A DNA stretch of 64,000 nucleotides from Streblospio benedicti (taxonomy: Eukaryota > Annelida > Polychaeta > Spionida > Spionidae): contig CM032665.1 in assembly GCA_019095985.1 (NCBI GenBank), positions 43,421,547 through 43,485,546 of the forward strand, given 5' to 3'. Numbering within the stretch: position 1 is the first letter of the stretch; every line of letters begins with the position of its first letter. The notes beneath the pieces are model-generated. The model ran no database searches and was not told the origin of the DNA. It was given only the letters and a program-made list of their open reading frames with translations. The translations under genes and the position numbers were made by a program. Positions 57,301-64,000 of the stretch are shown here, one piece after another.

Positions 57301-59535
57301 CCCTTAGGGCATTTTGAATTTTCAACTTTGAGACCATTGGTGATTATTAAAATTTTCCTACCATGGTAGGGGGGTGTGGGAAACTGTGGCCCATAGGCAG
57401 ATCCGTGGGGCACAAGGACCAAGTCGCCCTCAAAAATGCCTCGGGACCGTGTGTTGATTGATGGCACGTGTCAGAAACCCATGAAAATATACTGCACCCC
57501 ATTTTCTAAAACTCTGGATCTGACAGTACAGTGGTGGAATTCAAAATCTGGGGGTTGTGATGTATACGAGAGGCCATGGGTGATAGTAAATACACAGGCA
57601 AAGAAGCTGGTTAGGTTGATACAAAAAACAGGCAGTGTGGAAAGGGTTGACTAAAATAGCGTTGGGAAGTTGTTTTAAAAGGAAGAAGAATAAAAAAAAA
57701 GAGGTTGCCTCTCAAAATATAGTGGCAAACAGTTATTTGGCTCGGTGATTAATGACTCTGTTTGGTTTCCAGCAGACGGGATCACGAAGCCAAGAGCCGA
57801 GGCAGAGAAGCCGGGCTTCAGGCACGAGCTCAGCAGTAAGTTATCTGTCATCTGTAGCTTCTTTTTGCTGACACAATTGGAAACTTTTCAATTAGGTTCT
57901 GATAAATGTGTAATTTTATAGATATTACTTATTATAGACAATTTGATTATAGACAATTTGATAATGTTATAGTAAGTTTTGTAATTATATTATTGTTAAA
58001 TCCACGTTGTATCACATTGTTTTCCCTTGTGAAAAGGTACAAGAACAAGAGTATACACATGAAAGGATGGATAGAGATGGAAAATTATATTTACTGAGTT
58101 CTGTAAAAATATATAATACTCTATTAACGTAACATACTTTCCTTCTAAACTTTCTTTCTATAGATATACTGTATTGTCCTGTTTTCAGTAGTTGTGATAG
58201 TGGGCATCACCTGCATCGTACTCGTCATGGTCTGTGCTGTTGTGGGCATTGGTGGATACTGCATTAGAAGGTAAGTGCTGATGGTCTAGTACACAGCTTT
58301 ACTCATGCATGCAAATTATATTTTGAATAAAATTCACATTCCTTATTTTGTAAAATATGATTTTGTATGGTTATTATGTCGATTATATGAAGTTTATCCA
58401 CAAAAGTTCTGTTTGTTACAACTACATAAAGTGTATACAACTCTGGAATCAGTTCTCTTTAAACTTGCTTCAAAACTAAAAATGGGAGGATATGTTGTTT
58501 TAATTTAAAAAAAGTTCATTTGTAGAGACCTAATGGGCACAAAGTGTCAGATAATTCAGAAATGTATAAACAACTATCAAACCTATAAACCATTTCTACA
58601 GTAATTCAATTATGAAGTTATAAAGAAACCATTCATGTCTATATGTGCCATTAAGTCATTATAACATCATGACTGCAAGTCAATCCTGTGCAAAATCAAA
58701 AGAAACCTTATCATAATCCCCTCCTTTTTGACCAATAACATTATTATAATAACCTTATAAATTCCCAAGTCCAACAAATCAAAAAATCATTTCACATCCC
58801 CATCCCGCTCCTTTCCCCAGGGTGATGCGGCGCCACACGCCCACCAACTCGCTGGCGCTGCACTACGAGGAGGAGGGCGCGCCGTGCTTCAAGCCTCCGG
58901 AGCACGGTGAGAACATCATCAACGACCTGACGGAGGACGATTACCCCAAACCCTGCCCCATCCACCAGCAGGAACAGTACGCCCGCGTGGTGCAGGGCAA
59001 GCAGAACAACCGCCGGCTGGACGGCAACGACTACACCGCGGTGCCGCGAGGGGGGTATGAGACCGAGCTACAGCTGGGTGGAATGGGGGGGTGCGTCGAT
59101 CATCATCATCATCATGATGTGAATAGTTATGAGCATGCTTGCTTGACGGAGGCGCTTATGATGCAGAGTGGTGGTGGGGGGGTGCGGGTGGTTCGGGCGA
59201 GGGATTATGGTGGTTCGAAGGGCTCGCTGAAAGCGCTGAAGTGCTCACCGGGGAAGGTGACCAAGCTGCAGTGTAGCCCCAATAACAGGAAGAGGAAGAA
59301 TGTGAATAATAGGAAGCAGCAGCAGAGGCCCAAGTCCGGGCTGGAGATGCTGCATGTGCCCAAGCAGGCGCCGTGTCTGCATCATAACACTCTGCCCAAT
59401 ATCGTGATCTTGGACAATGTGAAGTCCAACCCGAGGACTGTGCTGTACAAACTGATGGAGATGAACAAGGATGTGAACCATTCCAGTACGCTGCCCATCA
59501 CGCGCAATACGCGCAACTTGAACAACACTATCTGA
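51273..59535 (+). CDS. SUEL-lectin/CUB single-pass membrane protein (nine exons)
   Basis: Joins 51273-51396, 53132-53292, 53825-53952, 54556-54663, 55072-55236, 56965-57120, 57773-57835, 58189-58270 and 58821-59535, giving about 567 residues plus an unplaced signal peptide. In order: a SUEL/galactose-binding lectin domain (AVCDADEVIVMTAARYGRM, then CSGRRTCEI, then YTC); a CUB-like domain (NVTFYDFNL, then HFLLHYQ); a short Cys module (VGCPDLRLPDD, then CRDNEWTGAWGNC); a stalk; a helix ITCIVLVMVCAVVGIGGYC; and a 240-residue cytoplasmic tail. It probably binds glycans or ligands at the cell surface. Phases agree only if one base is missing in exon 5. No orthologue name is assigned; relation to eva-1- or latrophilin-type lectin domains is by fold only. 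Confidence 0.85.
51556..51850 (+). repeat. tRNA-derived SINE in lectin intron
   Basis: The core at 51695-51850 has GGTCGTGAGTTCGATTCCCG (box B), GTGTTGAGCAAACCC and the tail TACATTACATAGGTACAG. The upstream boundary is uncertain. Confidence 0.65.
52403..52922. mobile_element. MITE with GGGGGTYATATAGC ends, internally amplified
   Basis: The left end GGGGGTCATATAGCAAAA and right end GGCTATATAACCCCC are inverted. Inside, a unit with GTGAATTGTGAACTGCCTG, GTGATGCAACCTATTC and GAATGGATTTTCATCAA recurs about two and a half times. A single-unit relative is at 62452-62668. Confidence 0.75.
52923..53095. mobile_element. pogo-like MITE abutting the previous element
   Basis: Its left terminus is missing at the junction; the right end AGAAGATGTACTGTA lies 36 bases before the next lectin exon. 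Confidence 0.75.
53132..53292 (+). CDS. Lectin exon 2
   Basis: YIGCSTDVLHLADKKCSGRR through EAAYTCVK completes the lectin domain with its conserved cysteines; donor phase 1. Confidence 0.9.
53655..53760 (+). repeat. SINE relic
   Basis: GTGGATTCAATTGCCGG (box-B-like) then ATGTTAAATAGGTACAGGTC. Confidence 0.55.
53825..53952 (+). CDS. CUB exon 1
   Basis: VHTPANSCLEPGGNPLTAP to ETTPWVIK; donor AAG|GTGAGT, phase 0. Confidence 0.85.
53965..54169. mobile_element. Foldback element with about 65-bp inverted arms
   Basis: CCATGGGCCTCAGCATCATG at the left is mirrored by CATGATGCTGAGGCCCATGG at the right, with arms continuing through TGGTCTACTA and GGTTTACAAACAC. AGACAAC occurs at both outer edges and may be a target duplication. 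It sits 12 bases after a splice donor. Confidence 0.8.
54556..54663 (+). CDS. CUB exon 2
   Basis: GQPGQLVNVTFYDFNLATRD to SPSITECE; both junctions phase 0. NVTFYDFNL is the typical CUB beta-strand with an N-glycosylation site (NVT). Confidence 0.9.
54893..55063. repeat. (GATT)n degenerate microsatellite
   Basis: GATTGATTGATTGATTAG and variants run up to the acceptor of the next exon and form part of its polypyrimidine region. Confidence 0.85.
55072..55236 (+). CDS. CUB exon 3, apparent 1-base deficit
   Basis: DYAYLLDPSARRKMKICAG through RTRAVVEKG is in one frame. The following LHFLLHYQ, the classic CUB end, is in the next frame. The exon ends CCAGA|GTGAGG, and phase agrees with the next exon only in the second frame. 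The shift lies at AAGGGCTCC (about 55208-55212), a G run prone to sequencing error. Confidence 0.8.
55240..56960. other. Intron with a SINE near its end
   Basis: Mostly AT-rich; a tandem TTTTCCACTTACGATTTATA lies near 56150-56190 and the SINE at 56767. Confidence 0.5.
56767..56878 (+). repeat. tRNA-derived SINE, shorter copy
   Basis: TTGGGATGATGGTATCATTC and CAGTTCGAGTCCCCGTCAGG match 16005-16140, with part of the box A-B spacer missing. Confidence 0.7.
56965..57120 (+). CDS. Cys-module exon
   Basis: VGCPDLRLPDDMYYRPLGP, GIVGCLNAHQTWPVTC and NEWTGAWGNCTT; four Cys and one N-glycosylation site. The donor is followed by a poly-G tract (57125-57140). Confidence 0.85.
57396..57523. mobile_element. 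MITE with GGCAGATCC ends
   Basis: GGCAGATCCGTGGGG to AAAACTCTGGATCTGAC; interior GTCAGAAACCCATGAAAAT. Confidence 0.6.
57773..57835 (+). CDS. Stalk exon with NAGNAG acceptor
   Basis: Acceptor TTTCCAGCAG offers two in-frame starts (57773 or 57776), adding or removing one Ala; encodes DGITKPRAEAEKPGFRHEL. Donor GCA|GTAAGT. Confidence 0.75.
58189..58270 (+). CDS. Transmembrane exon
   Basis: VVIVGITCIVLVMVCAVVGI then GGYCIRR; donor AAG|GTAAGT, phase 2. The basic stop-transfer sequence places the next exon in the cytoplasm. Confidence 0.9.
58821..59535 (+). CDS. Cytoplasmic tail exon and stop
   Basis: RRHTPTNSLALHYEEEGAPC, then acidic NDLTEDDYPKPCP, DYTAVPRGGYETE, a His run DHHHHHD, and a basic stretch NNRKRKNVNNRKQQQRPK. 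Stop TGA at 59533. Tyrosines in acidic context could be phosphorylation sites; no catalytic domain. Confidence 0.9.
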
Positions 59536-59673
59536 CAGAATGCCAGATCTGAGGAGGAGTTGGTGAACCTCAGAGAGACACATGTATGAAGTATACGTAG
59601 ATATATTGCCATGAATTGACTTGGATGTAAGTGTTGATACAGAGGATTGGTTCTCCAAGTCATTAGGGCTGAA

Positions 59674-59770
59674 TCATCTTAAGTGCTGGGGTAATACAGT
59701 GGTGGTGGTCCCTGGTTCGAATCCTGGAAGTGGCTAAGTGATATTGCCCTATGGATGTGAAGAAAAAATC
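59674..59770 (+). repeat. tRNA-derived SINE in 3' flank
   Basis: CTGGTTCGAATCCTGGAAG (box B) preceded by a degenerate box A; the tail GATATTGCCCTATGG resembles that at 60476. Confidence 0.6.
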
Positions 59771-60475
59771 CTCTTTGTCATGCATGAGGTGTATTTTAAA
59801 ACTGTGTGTTATTTTTACTTAGCATAATATTCTGAACAGAACGTAGTCTACATATGTCTTGCTGAGTGTGTGATTTCATTGGTCAACTTTTAGCATGTAG
59901 CTAGACTAATAGCTACTAATGGAAAAAAGTGCAGAGAATTATTCTCTATTCAGGTAAATGGAATGAGAGTGCCCAGGAAATCTTAATCTTGAACAATTGC
60001 CAGTGATATATGCATATGCATAAACTAAAAGTGGTATATGATAGTATAGTTTGGTTGAAATATGTATTGATTGAATGTTGGCAAGACGTAGCAATCTTAT
60101 GTGATATGTACAGTATGTATTATTTATCTATGGTATTCAATAGTTTCCTTTAGATATTCAAAATAGAAATTGTGTCAACAAACAAATACTCTGTTTGAAG
60201 TTATCATTCTCACCTGTTTAATTAATGTTCTCATCATTATCATTCTGTTCACTTTGGTCAAAAGAAGAATTTGTTACATTACGTAATTACTGTCAAATCA
60301 TTTAAGAAGTTTAAGACAAGCTTTTTTCAATACATAGAGATGCATTGTATTTCATGAACTTAGGTTCTTCCTATGTAAAACCAATCATCAGCATGTGTGC
60401 AATACACTTGAGTACTGTTACATGAGCTACAAAACAGGATCGTTAACACCCTCAGTTGGAATGACACAGTATTAG

Positions 60476-60600
60476 TTGTATCAGAATGGCCGAGTGGTCT
60501 GTATTAAGTGCTTGGTGAATAAGTACCCCAATTCTAATACCAGCAGTGGTTGTGAGAGATAACGCTATAGGAAAATCCCTCCATGGCAATGCTTTTTACT
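60476..60600 (+). repeat. tRNA(Leu/Ser)-derived SINE
   Basis: AATGGCCGAGTGGTCTGTAT is a strong class-II tRNA box A; box B is eroded (ATTCTAATACC). Confidence 0.6.
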
Positions 60601-60854
60601 GTGAATGTTTCAAAGGTTGTGAATGAGCATTTGCTAATGAATCATACTTCTGTTGGAAGTTACACTTTACTACAAACACTCTGCCTTCGACCTAGCACTC
60701 ATAATTCCACTTTGATTGATGACAATATAGCTCCATTTAGATAAACACGCTTCAAAGGACACAGTGAGCAGATTTATGACATGTCATCTCATTCATACAC
60801 ATTTCAGCCTTGTTCTTGTGGCAGCCGCTGCAATCTGGGAAGTGTCGGGAGCAT

Positions 60855-61040
60855 TACAGCAGAACCTCTGTGTGAAGACAACTCATTAGATTGACCTCAA
60901 CCGGTCTCAAAGGAAATAGAGGTGGTCTCTTTATTGAGGTTTACGTTGGTCTCCTTAGGAAGACTTGGCACCATAACTGGTGGTCTCATCATAGAGGTGG
61001 TGTCTTTGTAGAGGTGGTCTTATTTGGAGGTTTTACTGTA
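60855..61040. mobile_element. pogo-like MITE, complete
   Basis: TACAGCAGAACCTCTGTGTG to GGAGGTTTTACTGTA. The first AATAAA after the lectin stop codon lies beyond it, at 61251. Confidence 0.85.
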
Positions 61041-61344
61041 CTGGTATTTGCTTGATGATTCTTCTCTGTTGCCGTCATACTTCAATCTTTGCTCTGTATT
61101 GTTTTTGTAAGGGTCTATAGGCTGTGCTAGTGAGTTACTTCCGGGTGTAACAAAATACAACAGACTTCCGGTGACATGAATCATTGCCATGGGAACACTT
61201 CAAAACTCAATTACAATATGTTATTTAAAATTAGATGGACAAGTTATGTTAATAAAGCAACTGTGGAAGGACAATTGTTCAACTTAAACAATGAATTCAA
61301 ATAATCCTTTGTTACACCTAAAAAATCAAAAGTCCTTCTGCCGA

Positions 61345-61750
61345 ACAGGTGTCCTAAATGAAATACACCCAGTGCTGAGGTGTTCTGTTTCTGCCATTTC
61401 AGTACCTTCAAGTACTGTCAGAAGTGGTCATCGGCCAGCATCTGGTCCTTTTTACATTGAGGTTTTCAACTTGCTCGTCACCTTACATCCATGGTAATGA
61501 AAAACTTTTTAAGTTTGTTTTTGAAAGTGTCACATTTTGAAAAATACGGAACTCATGGGTACAGGTCTGTCAAACGGGAACATGAACAGGTGTCCTAAAT
61601 GTGAGGTGTCCATGACCGCCTCGGCCCACCCGGCAGTACGGCCGCTCTACTGTCATAAACTCAAGTACTTTCATCGGCCAGCATCTGGTCCTGGTAAAGG
61701 TGTGCTCATTCTATCATTTATGTTTTACATTGTACTTTTCAACTTGTGTA
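61345..61750 (+). repeat. Local tandem duplication, two diverged units
   Basis: CAGGTGTCCTAAATG, TCATCGGCCAGCATCTGGTC and TTTTACATTG occur in order twice, at 61346-61460 and 61588-61735. Confidence 0.7.
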
Positions 61751-62077
61751 CAAAAGTTACTATTTATATGTTGATGAAATAAATCCCCAGCTGTAAAATT
61801 GTTTCGTCATTTTTTTCACAATCATCATTTGCAAAGTATACCGATGGCAAAACCCTTAACTTTTATATATAAGTTTTACGGCACTAGTTGGGGGGGCGTC
61901 AGTTAAATTATATTATGTATACATACACATCACATAGATTATTCTCAGCCACTACCGATCTGAGATGATCACACAACAACATGTAGTAAGCTCATAAATG
62001 AAAGTCCTTGAAAGGCATGTTGCAAATTACTGGCCAAACTCCGAGGGATAAGGTAATTGACATCAAAAGTTTCAATT

Positions 62078-62078
62078 C

Positions 62079-62174
<96 letters not shown>
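62078..62174 (+). repeat. (CAA)n microsatellite
   Basis: About 32 perfect CAA units; Gln- or Thr-rich frames here are artefacts. Confidence 0.95.
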
Positions 62175-62175
<1 letters not shown>

Positions 62176-62451
62176 CGCCATCCTCACCCAGCCTGCCTCC
62201 CCAGTGTTGTCATTGAGTGGTCACGCCCGTGTTTCCGGTCATCTCGTCTTCAAAGCGCCTCCCTCGCCTCACTTCCCCTAGCTACGTGCTGGGCTGTCAA
62301 CCTCGACACACGATTAGCAGCCGGGGATTAGGGATTAGTACGTGGCATGTCACACTGGCCAGGTTCTCAGAAAAGGGGGCATTCTTAAGAGATCTTCTAG
62401 TCCACGCGATTGATGTCAAACATACAAAAAAAAACTATGAAGAGGAGTGTG

Positions 62452-62668
62452 TATAGCCTTGATGAAAATCCATTCACCAACATATTTTTTTCCTAAATCA
62501 CCAGTCACCAATACATTTCACTGTCTTTCACCAATATACCCAGGAATTGTAATTGAATAGGTTGCATCACGTGTTCATGATATTTCACACACTTAAATAC
62601 AGGCAATTTACAATTCGAGCTGAAGATTTAGGGCAAATCGCCTATCACATTTTTGCTACATGACCCCC
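62452..62668. mobile_element. MITE with GGGGGTYATATAGC ends, single unit
   Basis: Inverted relative to 52403: TATAGCCTTGATGAAAATCC to GCTACATGACCCCC. Confidence 0.7.
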
Positions 62669-62669
62669 T

Positions 62670-64000
62670 ATCTATGAAAATCAAAAGTGAAAACAGGGTA
62701 TCTATCAGGGAAAGGGGGTGGCAAGCTCTGGGAATATTGTACAAATTCGGGCAGTGAATTAACAGATATACCACAACAAAGCACGTCATATTCCTTCAAT
62801 ATTCATCTTACTACATCACTCCATTAAAAAAAAAGTAAAATGAGTGAAGCTATATAAAGACTGTAATGGCCCATACCATGGTCCTACCGGTCGCTATTTC
62901 AGCATCATATTTGCTGACAGTTCACCAAGATCTAGTGCTCGCGGGGCGTGTTGCACAAATTGCTCCCTGCTTGCGCCCTTTGAGCATGCGCATAAATTCC
63001 AGACGCTTTCTACGAGGGACCTTAAAATACAGTTAGTTTTTTTTCTAATTAGACACCGTATTTTAGATTTTGAAATGATATATTGAAGAGCATCGTAGGA
63101 TCGGTTTTCTATTATGGATTTGCTCTTTTATTTTACTCACTTGTGCAGAACAAGATTGGTGATTTTTTGTCTTTTGAATGTTTATTGCCCCTTCTTATGT
63201 CACTTGAATGGTAGACTACCTAATGATTATTTTGTAAAAAATATTTTGATTCAAAAAATCAAAACCAATGCATGATTGTGACATAATTGTGAAACATGCA
63301 TTTAAATTTCTGAATCATGACAACATATATCATCGGTGACATTTTTTTTTTAATTAAGCATTCTGTAGGAAAGTAGAGTATCTGAATCAAAAGCATGTCT
63401 GCTGTGTTGAACTAGTTATTAAAAGTTTAAAATGGTGAACATGGAACCTTTTTTTAAAAATCGGCGTGTGTTGAATCTTGAAAAACATCTAAATGAAAAC
63501 AAGATGCTGCAGATGGTAATTCTGGAGAAACACTAAAAACACACAAGAAGCTTTTGATATTAGCCCACATATGCATGTTGCAAAATAAAACGTTTAAACA
63601 TTTTGAAGGTATGGCAAATTATCAACATGGACATGCCATATATCATATCAGTAGAGAACCGACAACAGGCCGAGTTGTCGGGTTTGTGCAATTATTTACT
63701 AATTCACCAAAACCCTGTCAAAACCTAGATCCCCCATTGTAGGCATTCAAACACTGATACCCCACACTCAATTTCACCTGAAAGAGATGAACAAAAAGAT
63801 GGTGTGGCTCTCTAAACTATCCTTCTGCGTAGTTCATTTAAAAGATGCAGCAGACAAAGCCAGCCAATCCCAGCGCAGCTCATCCAAACAACAAAATAAA
63901 GCAAGCTAAGGGGAAAGATTGGGAGGCCAAATGGCTGATTGTCCCTCCATGACCACTTCAATTCACTCCTATTGCACTTTTAGCTAATTTTATTGTGTGC
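62670..64000. other. AT-rich end of window, no gene recognised
   Basis: No domain-bearing frame, repeat ends or strong motifs were seen. Confidence 0.4.

Noticed and set aside
62008-62331. Gln- or Thr-run frames
   Set aside because: Translation of the (CAA)n tract in different frames.

Overview
The window is nuclear DNA of an animal, most likely a marine invertebrate (spiralian or invertebrate deuterostome; I cannot place it further). The signs are spliced genes with GT/AG introns in consistent phase, GC-rich exons in an AT-rich background, tRNA-derived SINEs, trinucleotide microsatellites and a very high load of short DNA-transposon derivatives. Nothing bacterial, organellar or viral was recognised.

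Layout. From 1 to about 32.2 kb there is almost no classical coding sequence: dozens of pogo/Tigger-like MITEs (ends TACAGTAGAACCTC...GAGGTTCTACTGTA), a Penelope-like endonuclease relic (8.2-8.5 kb), a 22-bp perfect hairpin (8.67 kb), GC-rich islets rich in homeodomain-type sites, and a possible signal-peptide exon at 9086-9167. At 24194-24613 (minus) and 38096-38485 (plus) lie two copies of an intronless gene, carried on the arms of a 1.7-kb inverted duplication whose inner ends are about 12.5 kb apart. The product has a signal peptide, a very acidic middle and a strongly cationic, amphipathic C-terminus: the organisation of an antimicrobial-peptide precursor. Between the arms, 32296-34433 (plus) is a three-exon CYP2-clan cytochrome P450 with several altered signature residues and a break in its N-terminal frame. 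From 39.3 to 51.2 kb the MITE-rich filler returns. From 51273 to 59535 (plus) nine exons encode a single-pass membrane protein with one SUEL/galactose-binding lectin domain, a CUB-like domain, a short Cys-containing module, a transmembrane helix and a long cytoplasmic tail. Exon phases agree throughout once one apparently missing base in the CUB exon is allowed. The last 4.5 kb hold its probable 3' UTR, SINEs and microsatellites.

The 9086 exon matches the lectin gene's first recognised exon in splice phase. If it is the true first exon, the P450 and both peptide genes are nested in a 42-kb first intron, and the GC-rich islets would be candidate intronic enhancers. There is no evidence that the three gene types form one pathway. 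The most novel-looking item is the inverted pair of acidic-pro/cationic-peptide genes.
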